From Streptococcus ovis DSM 16829 (GTDB taxonomy: Bacteria > Bacillota > Bacilli > Lactobacillales > Streptococcaceae), in assembly GCF_000380125.1 (NCBI RefSeq), contig NZ_KB904583.1, forward strand, positions 62,001-126,000: a stretch of 64,000 nt of DNA, read 5' to 3'. How positions within the stretch are numbered: the stretch's first letter is position 1; each line of letters starts with the position of its first letter. Of the stretch, positions 1-8,905 are shown in pieces. The notes below the pieces were generated by a model. The model did no database searches. It saw only the letters and a list, made by a program, of their open reading frames with translations, and had not been told where the DNA came from. The position numbers were made by a program, and so were the translations under genes.

Positions 1-1394
1 CCATAGGACATAACGAAAGTATGTAGATTATTGAAATCAACCGATTTTTTCAAATTCATTTGTCGCCATAAATCATTCATGGCTGGTGCAATCTGATTTT
101 CATTATATGCATCCACGATTTTATTGTAACGGAAAAAGGTTGGAATATCCGCAATGACGGCCCCTAAATCAGATCTTGTTTCAAGATTTGCCAGGATAGT
201 GTTGGCCGGTAAAACCAGCATCTCAATCAGTTCTTTTCGCCAAGATTCTCCTGCCCAGAAATCCGCTTCTTTCGATTTTTTCGTGTGGAAATGTCCAATG
301 TAATCATACTCTTTCAAGTGTTCTTTCAATTTCAACATCGGAAGAACGTCGCGACCAATATTTCCTGTCACAAAAATCCTTGCAATCACTTGATTGGCGG
401 ACAAGATAGCCTCTATCTCACTTCGTTTTTCCTCAATATCTGTTGTGATAAACACATCATAATCAAATGAAAATTGTGCAAAGGCATCCAAGAATTCCTG
501 CAATAAGTCGGTGTAAAAAACATGCAAGTGCACTGCTACTTTCTTATTCCCAGAAAAGGAAACTGGGCTCGGGGCAAGAAACTTCCGTGCCAACAGATAT
601 TTAAAATCCGGATAATTGATTTGTGACATATGTGACACAATCAAATCCACTGGATAATCCGATACCCGTTCTATTTCATTTAAGATGTAAGGCGTAATAT
701 GCTGGTTGGCGTCTATCGTTTTCACCTTGATAAAGTGGACATGATTTTTCAAGATAGCTGTAGGATTGTAATATGAAAAATCTGGATGCAACATACCTGT
801 AGTATCTGCGTCAACCGTGTTAAAGACAGTCTGGTAACGGAATCCAGCATCTGTTAGATTTGTCGTCACCTGTGTCTCATAGTGTGTAATCACATCCTGT
901 ACATCGGTAAAATTCTGAATCCCCATCCAGAAATCTTGAAACGTTTTTGAAACAATGACCTTTTGAGAAAACGATAGGTAATAACTTTGGATATGTTCTT
1001 TAAACTGATGATTGGCACGGAAGTTGGTCATCCCCCAAAAATCAACCGTGTCATCCGATTCAAACTTGTCATAGATTGGAGCCATATCCCACAAGGGGCC
1101 AAAACAGGTATCATTCATAAGCGTTACGGAGTCATAACCTTTCAAGGTTTCAAAACCAAGAAAATTCATGCCATCACGCCATGCTGCAAAATCAAAACCA
1201 ATATTTTCTCGCTGAATAAAGTCATCTATCAGATGTTGGTTGCGTAATTTTTCTTGGAGGCTATCTGAAAATGCGCTATTTGAAATAAAAACAACTTTAG
1301 AAAACACTGGCCGCATTTTGGTTAGTTGATACTCAACATGCGGACTAAGCTCCTGAAATTTATTAAAATGGACATATAACAGCAAACGCTTCAT
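1..1394 (-). CDS. rgpF: RgpF, rhamnan synthesis protein F (3' end beyond window)
   Basis: Partial gene: the reading frame is open from the ATG at 1394 down to the first base, about 464 codons, and the C-terminus lies outside the window. The start MKRLLLYVHFNKF and the following residues resemble RgpF of streptococcal rhamnose-glucan clusters. The family belongs to the rhamnan synthesis F group and is needed for building the polyrhamnose wall polysaccharide. Further motifs such as IGHFHTKKS and GRDVLPML, seen near the window edge, fit the glycosyltransferase-like second half. The ATG overlaps the TGA of rgpE by 4 bases, so translation is probably coupled. It is the last recognised gene of the rmlD-rgpABCDEF order. 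The family and cluster position are secure; the exact glycosidic linkage formed cannot be read from sequence. Confidence 0.9.
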   Translation of the reverse strand, partial: MKRLLLYVHFNKFQELSPHVEYQLTKMRPVFSKVVFISNSAFSDSLQEKLRNQHLIDDFIQRENIGFDFAAWRDGMNFLGFETLKGYDSVTLMNDTCFGPLWDMAPIYDKFESDDTVDFWGMTNFRANHQFKEHIQSYYLSFSQKVIVSKTFQDFWMGIQNFTDVQDVITHYETQVTTNLTDAGFRYQTVFNTVDADTTGMLHPDFSYYNPTAILKNHVHFIKVKTIDANQHITPYILNEIERVSDYPVDLIVSHMSQINYPDFKYLLARKFLAPSPVSFSGNKKVAVHLHVFYTDLLQEFLDAFAQFSFDYDVFITTDIEEKRSEIEAILSANQVIARIFVTGNIGRDVLPMLKLKEHLKEYDYIGHFHTKKSKEADFWAGESWRKELIEMLVLPANTILANLETRSDLGAVIADIPTFFRYNKIVDAYNENQIAPAMNDLWRQMNLKKSVDFNNLHTFVMSY

Positions 1395-2803
1395 TTTCTT
1401 CTCCTAAAGAAATTAATTACTTTCGTTGGAATAATCCAACGCCGTGACCCAATGACACTATTATAAGCATGGGTCATCTCTTCTAATTGCTTATCTCTTG
1501 CTTGTAAATACTTGATTTGCTGGATAAATTCTGTCTTCTCACGGATTAACTGCTCCACCTGAACAGTCTTATCTAACAAATGTTGAGATAAAATTTTTCC
1601 AATATAGTCATTAGATTGGATGTTGGTCGTGTCTAGAAGTTCATATTCCAAATAAAATTCTTGACCATATACTTCCTGAGGCAGTTCATAGATAATTTGC
1701 GGATCAGGGTTTGGAAAGGCATAGATGTCTCCAATAACAATCGCATTTTTAAAACTTGGAATCATTTCTGTGTTAGTCTGTTTCGCAATTAATCGCACAT
1801 AGCTATAAAAACTTGGTTGTTCTGATAAATCTACACGAATTCGTTGACAGCCTTCTGGTAATCGAATAGGTATGCGCTCCTTGACTTGTAAAGAGCTTTG
1901 TTGAAGCCTATCTTCGCTAAACCCTTCTCCATTCCTATCAAAATAGATGGTCACTTTTTCAAGACCAACATCAACTAATCCATAGGATTTCTTGGTCAAC
2001 TCTAATTCATAGATATTATTTCTGTCTAGAAGGATGTCTAGCATCTTACGATAATCGCTACCAGGATATTTATCTAAATAATTTTTTTGAGTCTCCAGCA
2101 GGGCATTAAAACGACGCTTTATCCGTTCAAAGTCCTTAGGACGAGAATCTGAACCTTGATTTACGACATAAGCTACCGTTGCTTCTGGTAGATAGGCTAA
2201 ATCTGTACGTTGAAACAAGTCCATTTGCAGATTAAAAGTATCATCTGAAGTGGTTAAATCCAGCTCCTCATTGACCTCAAGCATCAATTGACGATCCACC
2301 AGCCATGTAGAAGCCATGGTAAACCCGCGTGTTGCAAGCATCTTCTCAAAGGTATCCGCCAATGGAATCAAACCATTCTTAAAGCCAGCTGCTGAAACAA
2401 ATTCACCCTTTTCGTTGTAAAGATCAAAATCCGTGTTGGACCATTTTGCTGTTGGATGATTCTCTAAAAGATTTACCTGCTTCTGTAGTTTTTCTGAGTC
2501 TAGCCAAAAATCATCCCCATCACAACGAGCGATATATTTTCCTCTCGTTTCTTTACAAATGGTAACCCAAGTACGTGAAATTCCTTGATTCTCCGCATTA
2601 TAAAAAGTGCGAATTAGTTCTGGATATTGTTCTTGATAGTGACGCATAATCACTGCCGAAGCATCTGTTGAAGCGTCATCAATCAGTAAAATTTCGAAAG
2701 GAAATTCTGTTTTTTGAGCTAAAAAACTTTGAATCGTTTGTTCCAACCACGGTTCCTTGTTAAAAACCGTGCAAACAATTGATACAACAGGATTCGGTAG
2801 CAT
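1391..2803 (-). CDS. rgpE: RgpE, family 2 glycosyltransferase of rhamnan synthesis
   Basis: A 470-residue GT-A fold glycosyltransferase (GT2). The N-terminal nucleotide-binding segment VVSIVCTVFNKE starts at residue 6, the DDAS motif is near residue 42 and the metal-binding DGDD near 95-98. The last about 60 residues are a predicted coiled coil ending in a basic tail, suggesting membrane or complex association. In RgpE-containing clusters this enzyme is thought to add glucose side chains; that role is inferred from gene order. I chose the ATG at 2803 because an AAGGAG sits just upstream of it; an ATG at 2833 lies inside rgpD and has no such site. The gap to rgpD is 11 bases and the stop overlaps rgpF. 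Confidence 0.9.
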   Translation of the reverse strand: MLPNPVVSIVCTVFNKEPWLEQTIQSFLAQKTEFPFEILLIDDASTDASAVIMRHYQEQYPELIRTFYNAENQGISRTWVTICKETRGKYIARCDGDDFWLDSEKLQKQVNLLENHPTAKWSNTDFDLYNEKGEFVSAAGFKNGLIPLADTFEKMLATRGFTMASTWLVDRQLMLEVNEELDLTTSDDTFNLQMDLFQRTDLAYLPEATVAYVVNQGSDSRPKDFERIKRRFNALLETQKNYLDKYPGSDYRKMLDILLDRNNIYELELTKKSYGLVDVGLEKVTIYFDRNGEGFSEDRLQQSSLQVKERIPIRLPEGCQRIRVDLSEQPSFYSYVRLIAKQTNTEMIPSFKNAIVIGDIYAFPNPDPQIIYELPQEVYGQEFYLEYELLDTTNIQSNDYIGKILSQHLLDKTVQVEQLIREKTEFIQQIKYLQARDKQLEEMTHAYNSVIGSRRWIIPTKVINFFRRRK

Positions 2804-2814
2804 GTAGGCTCTCC

Positions 2815-4044
2815 TTAATTTTGCATTTTCCAATTACCATTCCGCTGAATCAGACCACTTGCTGAATCAAGGGCTGATAGATCGCCTGGGGCAATATCAG
2901 TGCGGTTAATTGCGATAATAGGGGTCTGAGTGGCGTCAGAATATGCCAACATCTGCCCATCTTTATCACGAACGGTTACCTCTAATTTCATTTTCAAATC
3001 ATTGACAGTTGGTAACGAGCAAGTATAGTGAATCACCTTATGTCCTTTTCCGCTCAGCATCTGATCCATCGAATTATCATTGTAAATCCAGATATTTCGG
3101 TCAATATCTGTTAAGGATAAAGCGATATAGGTTTCGATATCTTCTAGAACATCATATTCTATTTGAAATTGAATTTCATCTTTCGGAGTCATTTGGTTAG
3201 GACTAAGTAATTTCAACTGAAAATCTTTGACGCGAACAACTTCTTCAGTTTTTAACTCTTCAGCAGTTGTCACCTCTTCATCCATTTCCTGATGCAGTGG
3301 GACAGTGTTATCCATACTATATTGGTTGGCCACATTTTCAGGATTTCCTAGGGCCTTGACCAAACCATATTCAATCAATACTGCCTTGTTACAGTATTTC
3401 TTGACAGCTCCCATATCATGGGTAACAAGAATCGTTGTTTTACCGCTTTTCTTGCGTTCCATAAAATAGTCGTTACACTTCCGTTGAAAGGCTTCATCTC
3501 CAACTGCCAAAACTTCATCCAAAATGAGGATGTCTCCCTGCGCCTTGATGGCAACAGAGAAGGCCAGACGCACCTGCATCCCGCTTGAATAGTTTTTAAG
3601 TTTTTGGTTCATGAATTCTTTCAGCTCTGCGAATTCTACAATGTCATCATACATGGCATCGATTTCTTCACGTGTAAAACCGAGCATCGCACCATTCATA
3701 TAAACATTTTCACGTCCTGTTAATTCTGGGTTGAAACCGACTCCCAATTCGATAAAGGAAACCAGTTTCCCATTGACAGTGACGCTGCCTTTTTCCGGTT
3801 CATAAATCTGGGAAATAATTTTGAGCAAAGTAGATTTCCCAGAACCATTTCGACCAACAATACCGAAAAAGTCTCCTTCTTCCACATCAAATGAAATATC
3901 TTTTAAAACGTGTTGCTCTTTATAGCCTTTAATCCCTTTAAAACGGTTAACAACCGCGGTACGTAAGCTATGCGTTTGTTCTGTCGGCAAGCGGAAAAAC
4001 TTGCTGACATGATCTACTTTTACTGCAATTTTCTTTTCTGTCAT
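2815..4044 (-). CDS. rgpD: RgpD, polysaccharide ABC transporter ATP-binding protein
   Basis: The 409-residue ATPase half of the rhamnan exporter. Walker A GRNGSGKST is at residues 64-72, the signature YSSGMQVR near 150, and Walker B ILILDEV near 175, followed by the H-loop TILVTHD. Residues from about 250 form a C-terminal extension like that of Wzt/TagH-type polysaccharide ATPases, which can bind the glycan or modulate export; this part is less conserved. It pairs with the permease RgpC encoded immediately upstream, whose TAA overlaps this ATG by one base. It should act at the cytoplasmic face of the membrane to move lipid-linked polyrhamnose outward. Assignment by motifs and cluster order is firm. 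Confidence 0.92.
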   Translation of the reverse strand: MTEKKIAVKVDHVSKFFRLPTEQTHSLRTAVVNRFKGIKGYKEQHVLKDISFDVEEGDFFGIVGRNGSGKSTLLKIISQIYEPEKGSVTVNGKLVSFIELGVGFNPELTGRENVYMNGAMLGFTREEIDAMYDDIVEFAELKEFMNQKLKNYSSGMQVRLAFSVAIKAQGDILILDEVLAVGDEAFQRKCNDYFMERKKSGKTTILVTHDMGAVKKYCNKAVLIEYGLVKALGNPENVANQYSMDNTVPLHQEMDEEVTTAEELKTEEVVRVKDFQLKLLSPNQMTPKDEIQFQIEYDVLEDIETYIALSLTDIDRNIWIYNDNSMDQMLSGKGHKVIHYTCSLPTVNDLKMKLEVTVRDKDGQMLAYSDATQTPIIAINRTDIAPGDLSALDSASGLIQRNGNWKMQN

Positions 4045-4847
4045 TAGATAATCTCCGCAAATTTTTTAGCATTACGATTAAATACTGTAAGACCAATGGT
4101 AAATACTATAATTGGAATCAGATAAGGAATTAGGATATAAACCCAATTATCCGACAATTGCCAGATGGTTACATTGGCCCGATCAATCAAGAAATAACGA
4201 ATATCTTGGATGATTTGCGCAAGTGGACTTAACATCAACAACTTTCCAGCGAACTGACTTTTTTCCAAGACAATAGTAATCGGGTAGATAATTGGTGTGG
4301 CATACATTCCAGCCTGCATGAAAACTTCCCAAATTTGCCCCAAGTCACGGAACTTCACAAAAAGTGTAGATAGTAAGAGGGCAATGCCAAAGGCAAACAA
4401 AAAGAGTTCAATAAACAAGAGGGGCGTCAAAAAAATGGTCCACGAGAATTTTACACCATTGATGAGGGCAAAAACCAAAACTACTACAAAGTTAATCGAA
4501 AAGTTTATCATGGCACCACAAATGGCTGATAAAACGATGATGTGTTTTGAAAAGCTTAGTTTACGCAACAAGTCTCCTCGCGTCACAATCGATACCATCC
4601 CCATATTGGTAGCTTCTGAAAAGAAGGACCAAATCACATTCCCTAATAGAAGGGCTACAGCCCAATGTGGTACATTTCCACCTAAAGGTAGGAAACGGAC
4701 AAAGACAATATACATAATCGCAAATGTCATGAGTGGCTTCAAAATGGACCAAAGATAGCCAACGACACTTCCTTGGTAGCGCAATTTAAAATCAGTTTTA
4801 ATCAGTTCACTTAATAAAATACGATTTTTCTTGGAAAAAAGATCCAT
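4044..4847 (-). CDS. rgpC: RgpC, polysaccharide ABC transporter permease
   Basis: A 267-residue integral membrane protein of the ABC-2 type, with about six hydrophobic segments and the motif LRYQGSVVGYLWSILKP near the N-terminus that is typical of TagG/RgpC/KpsM-like permeases. It forms the membrane channel for export of lipid-linked rhamnan together with the ATPase RgpD. The gene starts 2 bases after the rgpB stop and overlaps rgpD by one base, consistent with one transcript. Length matches the family. No signal peptide beyond the first membrane segment is visible. Confidence 0.92.
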   Translation of the reverse strand: MDLFSKKNRILLSELIKTDFKLRYQGSVVGYLWSILKPLMTFAIMYIVFVRFLPLGGNVPHWAVALLLGNVIWSFFSEATNMGMVSIVTRGDLLRKLSFSKHIIVLSAICGAMINFSINFVVVLVFALINGVKFSWTIFLTPLLFIELFLFAFGIALLLSTLFVKFRDLGQIWEVFMQAGMYATPIIYPITIVLEKSQFAGKLLMLSPLAQIIQDIRYFLIDRANVTIWQLSDNWVYILIPYLIPIIVFTIGLTVFNRNAKKFAEII

Positions 4848-4849
4848 AG

Positions 4850-5779
4850 TTACTCCTTATAGGCAAATTTTGTCAAAATAAGAGTGGTGAAAACAAAGGT
4901 ATGAAAGGCCTTATTTTTTCTGAAACCATATTGTTTCAACACTCGTTTACGCTCGAGAAATCCCTTATCCATAATCGTGACAAAGGCGTTAATCATTTCT
5001 CGTTTTGATGAAGAAAGAGGCATGTCTAGTAGAAATGCTGCTTGCTGTTGACTATTTTTTATCAATTTCCAATAGAGTTCAAATAGCAAACTTGGTTGTA
5101 ACCATTTCTTCACCCGTTTTGATAAGGTCCGTGCTCCAAGAACATTGTTCCCATGCTGACGATAGAGTTCTCCTGGCTGGTCAATATAGACTAAGTTCCC
5201 AAAGGCACTCGCTAGTAACGCCAAATACCAGTCGTGCATGAGAATTCCCTCTGTTTGTTGCCATAAAAGTGCTAAAGAGTGATTAATCATGGAAACTCCA
5301 CCAGTAACAGTATTTTCTGTTAATTCCTGTACCAACTCTGTATTGGCATGATGAGACTGACTCCGAATCATACTGTTAGATAGGATATTTAACTCTTGAT
5401 CGACCACTTTCAAGTCCATGTATATCATTAGCGGCTCGTCCACTGAATATTGCTCTGCTTCCTTCAGACTGACTTCCAGTTTATCAGGAAGCCAAACATC
5501 ATCTTGATCACTGAAAAAATAAACATCTGCCGTCTCGTAGTTCAGGAGGGTATGAAAACTGTTAATCACCCCTAGATTCGTGCGATCCTGTTCATTTATC
5601 CAGAAAATCCGTCTGTCCGTCGCTACGAATTTTGCGATGATTTCAGGCGTTTTATCCATTGAACCATCATCACGAATCAAGAGTTGCCAGTCGGTATAGG
5701 TTTGTTCTTGAATACTGTGAATCTGTTCTGCTAAAAATTGTTCCCCATTATAGGTGGACATGAGAATATTTACTTTCAT
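4850..5779 (-). CDS. rgpB: RgpB, rhamnosyltransferase (GT2)
   Basis: A 309-residue GT2 enzyme. It begins MKVNILMSTYNGEQF, with the nucleotide-sugar DDGS motif near residue 37 and a DQDD metal motif near 93, as in dTDP-rhamnose-using rhamnosyltransferases. RgpB with RgpF is known in the family to extend the polyrhamnose backbone on the lipid carrier. The ATG at 5779 is preferred: it overlaps the rgpA TGA in an ATGA arrangement and gives the usual family N-terminus, whereas a longer frame would add 14 unrelated residues. Substrate would come from RmlABCD, all encoded in this window. Confidence 0.9.
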   Translation of the reverse strand: MKVNILMSTYNGEQFLAEQIHSIQEQTYTDWQLLIRDDGSMDKTPEIIAKFVATDRRIFWINEQDRTNLGVINSFHTLLNYETADVYFFSDQDDVWLPDKLEVSLKEAEQYSVDEPLMIYMDLKVVDQELNILSNSMIRSQSHHANTELVQELTENTVTGGVSMINHSLALLWQQTEGILMHDWYLALLASAFGNLVYIDQPGELYRQHGNNVLGARTLSKRVKKWLQPSLLFELYWKLIKNSQQQAAFLLDMPLSSSKREMINAFVTIMDKGFLERKRVLKQYGFRKNKAFHTFVFTTLILTKFAYKE

Positions 5780-6924
5780 CTTAAAAACAAGTCCTCGTAT
5801 TGGCGGACAATTCCCTCCCACGTATAATTTTCTCGCATATGTGCTTTTGCCTTCATTCCAAGTTCAATAGCTTCATCCTGTTGGTCAATCTGATCAATCA
5901 ACGTCGATAAATTTCCAGCTTCCTTACTCCAATAGTGGACAGCATCAAGAGCAACTTTGCGGTTAAAATCAACTCCCAAGACTAGATTTTCATTGGTTTG
6001 AGCTAGGGCTTCTAAGAGGCTCGGATTGGTTCCCCCAACCTCGTGACCATGCAAGTAAGCACGCGCTTCTTGTCGCAGATACTTGAGAAGATCCTTATCA
6101 TAGACCGTTCCGACAAACTTGATTCGTTCGTCCTTATCAAACCCTGTTGCTTGACGTAGTTGCTCAAAGTAAGCTGACCCCTCATGGTTGCAAACAATCA
6201 CCAAATCCCGTTTAGTCTTTGCTCTCATAAATTCACGGATAATGGTCTCGTAATTATTTTCAGGAACAAAGCGCCCAATAATCAGGTAATAGTCTTTTTC
6301 TTGAACTTCCCATTTTGCGAAGAATTCCCGAACTTCTGAACTTTCTTGCGTCAAATTCGTTGGCTCTAAATCTGTTCCATAGGCAATGAAGGTCGTTTTT
6401 GACCAAGGATAAACATCCTGAATGTACGATTGAATTCCCTCATTATCAGAAATGACCAAGTCTGCCTGTTTGGTCATGACTTTCTCGGAATATTTGAGAT
6501 AGGCTTGTACAGGCTTAGACCATTTCGTTCGTTTCCATTCTAAGCCATCAGGATTGATCCATAACTGTCCACCGATTTGATGAATCTTGCGTGCAAAAGG
6601 AGCAATAAAAGCTCCAATGGTATTCCCTAAAATGTAAAAGATGGGCTGTTCAATCTTTTGCTCTGCAATCAGCTGCAAGGCATAACGAATCGCCATCATA
6701 TCATATGCAATCACACGAGCGGGTCCCAGTTTCGGTAGCCGAATGGTAAAACAATCGACCCCTTTGTAATCATTATGCTGGTGATGACTCGTATCTGATA
6801 AACAGGCTACATGATACCGGATCTGATCCGACACCTGATGGGACACCAACTCTTCTACAAAGGTTTCAAATCCCCCATACTTAGCCGGTAAACCACGACT
6901 TCCGATAATAAAAATATGTTTCAT
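5776..6924 (-). CDS. rgpA: RgpA, family 4-type rhamnosyltransferase (DUF1972)
   Basis: A 382-residue GT-B fold glycosyltransferase. The N-terminal GSRGLPAKYGGFETF motif is diagnostic of the DUF1972/RgpA group, and the C-terminal half carries the nucleotide-sugar binding region (GRFVPENNYETI, then GGTNPSLLEALAQ). RgpA transfers the first rhamnose to the GlcNAc-lipid primer in characterised streptococci. The start at ATG 6924 gives MKHIFIIGSRG; a TTG six codons earlier is possible but less likely. It stands about 90 bases downstream of rmlD and is first of the six contiguous rgp genes. Confidence in family is high, and the acceptor is inferred from homologues. Confidence 0.9.
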   Translation of the reverse strand: MKHIFIIGSRGLPAKYGGFETFVEELVSHQVSDQIRYHVACLSDTSHHQHNDYKGVDCFTIRLPKLGPARVIAYDMMAIRYALQLIAEQKIEQPIFYILGNTIGAFIAPFARKIHQIGGQLWINPDGLEWKRTKWSKPVQAYLKYSEKVMTKQADLVISDNEGIQSYIQDVYPWSKTTFIAYGTDLEPTNLTQESSEVREFFAKWEVQEKDYYLIIGRFVPENNYETIIREFMRAKTKRDLVIVCNHEGSAYFEQLRQATGFDKDERIKFVGTVYDKDLLKYLRQEARAYLHGHEVGGTNPSLLEALAQTNENLVLGVDFNRKVALDAVHYWSKEAGNLSTLIDQIDQQDEAIELGMKAKAHMRENYTWEGIVRQYEDLFLR

Positions 6925-7014
6925 AAATATTGTACTCTTCAAAGTGTAATCAGATTATTATATCATATTTTTAGCATAAATTCATAGAAAAAAGGGACAT
7001 CGTCCCCTTTCATC

Positions 7015-7866
7015 TTATTTCTGTCCTTGTTGATAGAAGGATTCAAGCGCTTCCTGCCAGGTCGGAATCACAAATCCAGTCGCTTTCGCCTTCGCCAAAC
7101 TCATGGTTGAGTTGAGCGGGCGCTTTGCCTTGGCTGGAAATTGGTCAGACGAAACTGGATTGACGGTTACCGGTTTATCTTTTAAGATTTCCTTAGCGAA
7201 ATCATACCAGCTGATGCCTTTTGCAGAGTCATTTGATAAATGATAGTAACCAAAGTCTTGCTTGGTATCTACCAAGTAGACCATGAATTCTGCCAAAGTG
7301 CGTGTCCAAGTTGGACGACCGAATTGGTCATTGACTACACCTAGTGTGTCGCGTGTTTCTGCTAAGTTTTGCATGGTGAAGACAAAGTTTTTACCATAGT
7401 TACCAAAGACCCAAGCTGTACGCACCGTGTAGAATTTTCCAGCATATTTTTCAACTGCTTCTTCTCCCAAACGTTTGGTACGGCCGTATTCCGTTTGAGG
7501 ATTAGCAGGTTCATCAACTTCCAATTCTAAGCCAACAGGCTTTTGACCTTCAAAGACGTAGTCAGTTGAAATATACACCAATGTCGCATCGTATTGAGCA
7601 GCAGCTTTTGCAACATTTTCCGTGCCAATTACATTAATGTTATAATTTAATTCTTTTCCTTCATCTTCAGCCGCATCCACTGCTGTATAGGCTGCACAGT
7701 GATAGACAATTGTCGGCTTCACTTCCGCAAAAAAGGCATTCACCTTGTCAGCATCTGTAATGTCCATTTCTGCCACATCCGCCGCCACATATTCGACTCC
7801 ACGTTCATCCAAAAGATAACGTAGTTCAGTCCCCAACTGACCATTGGCACCTGTAATTAAAATCAT
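7015..7866 (-). CDS. rmlD: dTDP-4-dehydrorhamnose reductase
   Basis: A 283-residue short-chain dehydrogenase that catalyses the last step to dTDP-L-rhamnose. The NAD(P)-binding GANGQLGTEL is at residues 6-15, a YISTDYVF serine/threonine region near 100 and the catalytic YGRTK near 127. It heads the rgp operon while rmlA, rmlC and rmlB lie 3 kb away in their own group, so the pathway is split. A TATAAT at 7901-7906 (minus strand) lies just downstream of the panE terminator and should belong to its promoter. About 90 bases separate it from rgpA without a clear terminator, so read-through is likely. Confidence 0.95.
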   Translation of the reverse strand: MILITGANGQLGTELRYLLDERGVEYVAADVAEMDITDADKVNAFFAEVKPTIVYHCAAYTAVDAAEDEGKELNYNINVIGTENVAKAAAQYDATLVYISTDYVFEGQKPVGLELEVDEPANPQTEYGRTKRLGEEAVEKYAGKFYTVRTAWVFGNYGKNFVFTMQNLAETRDTLGVVNDQFGRPTWTRTLAEFMVYLVDTKQDFGYYHLSNDSAKGISWYDFAKEILKDKPVTVNPVSSDQFPAKAKRPLNSTMSLAKAKATGFVIPTWQEALESFYQQGQK

Positions 7867-7900
7867 GATAGACTCCTTTGTTCAACTTTCTTACTTGATT

Positions 7901-7906
7901 ATTATA
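7901..7906 (-). promoter_or_regulatory. -10 box for rmlD-rgp operon
   Basis: A perfect TATAAT on the minus strand 35 bases before the rmlD ATG. No good -35 is visible, because that position falls in the arm of the panE terminator hairpin. Confidence 0.45.
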
Positions 7907-7910
7907 ACAC

Positions 7911-7943
7911 AAAACTCTCCAAACAAATCATTTGGAGAGTTTT
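7911..7943 (-). terminator. terminator after panE
   Basis: Thirteen-base perfect arms (AAAACTCTCCAAA and its complement) around a 7-base loop, ending in a T run on both strands. It ends the EIIC-panE transcript before rmlD. Confidence 0.85.
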
Positions 7944-7947
7944 TCGA

Positions 7948-8871
7948 TTAGTTGATTCCGAAGATGTCTTCTTTAGTATGAATAAGTTGTGTCATCATTT
8001 GGCAGTATGGTGTAGATATTCCAAGTCGTTTTGCCTTTTCGTTCACCGCACCATTCAGGTAGTCAATTTCAGTCAACCGACGATTTTGCACTAAATCCTG
8101 ATGCATAGATGGATAATGCGGAGCTGCTTTGACAGAAATATCCATCACATAATTGGTAATTTCTTCTTCGTTTAAATCGACCCCTTCAGCAATTCCTACA
8201 CTGACAAATTCATGGATAATTTCACGAACAATTTTCAGTCCTGATTCACTAGCAAAGAGTTCGCCAATTGTACAATCTAACAGGGCACAGCCTGAGTTCA
8301 TTGTACCATTGACACAGGCCTTACGCCAGATAGACGGCACAACGTCCGTGTCATACGTCGCATTCAGACCTGCTCCATTCAAGACATCTGTAATTTCGCG
8401 ACCAGAAGCTTCTTGACTGGCATCCAATGATTGTAGATTAATGGTTCCATTCCCTTGCATGAGGACCGTTCCTGGTCCTTTCAGACCAGCTGTCCAAACT
8501 GTTACTCCCATTAAGATATTGGATTCTGGAACATATTCCTTAATGACATCCGCATGACCTAAACCATTTAACAGGCAAAGAACACGTGTTTGTTCTCCAA
8601 CGACCGTTTCGATATCCTGTAACATTTGTTTTAATTGCATGGCTTTTGTAAAGAGAATCACCAAATCCGCCTCGCCTTCCACCTCTACTGGCTTCATAAT
8701 GGGCAACTGAACCGTTTTTTCTTCATCTCCTACAACTTTCAACCCCTCTTGTTGAATGGCTTGAATATGAGCTTCCCAGTTGTCTAAAAGGGTGACATCA
8801 TTCCCTGCTTCAGATAATTGTACCCCAAAACGACAACCCATGGCACCTGCGCCCGCAATATAAATTTTCAT
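7948..8871 (-). CDS. panE: PanE/ApbA-family 2-dehydropantoate 2-reductase
   Basis: A 307-residue ketopantoate reductase-type enzyme. The Rossmann motif GAGAMGCRFG is at the N-terminus, and a KACVNGTMNSGCALL segment in the middle supplies the catalytic lysine and asparagine region of the family. The expected reaction is NADPH-dependent reduction of 2-dehydropantoate to pantoate in CoA synthesis. Paralogues in lactic bacteria can act as D-2-hydroxyacid dehydrogenases, so the substrate is not certain. Two ATGs are adjacent (8874 and 8871); the second has better spacing from GGAG. The gene follows an EIIC-like membrane protein by about 30 bases, and no other pantothenate gene is in the window. 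Confidence 0.8.
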   Translation of the reverse strand: MKIYIAGAGAMGCRFGVQLSEAGNDVTLLDNWEAHIQAIQQEGLKVVGDEEKTVQLPIMKPVEVEGEADLVILFTKAMQLKQMLQDIETVVGEQTRVLCLLNGLGHADVIKEYVPESNILMGVTVWTAGLKGPGTVLMQGNGTINLQSLDASQEASGREITDVLNGAGLNATYDTDVVPSIWRKACVNGTMNSGCALLDCTIGELFASESGLKIVREIIHEFVSVGIAEGVDLNEEEITNYVMDISVKAAPHYPSMHQDLVQNRRLTEIDYLNGAVNEKAKRLGISTPYCQMMTQLIHTKEDIFGIN

Positions 8872-8905
8872 CATATGCTCCTTTCACTAAGCACGAAATA
8901 AAATG

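Noticed and set aside
2803-2833. Longer N-terminus for RgpE
   Set aside because: The upstream ATG lies in rgpD and lacks a ribosome binding site, while AAGGAG precedes the ATG at 2803.
4297-4758. 153-codon plus-strand frame
   Set aside because: Antisense to rgpC and rich in lysine and threonine as expected from a complementary membrane gene; no site for initiation.
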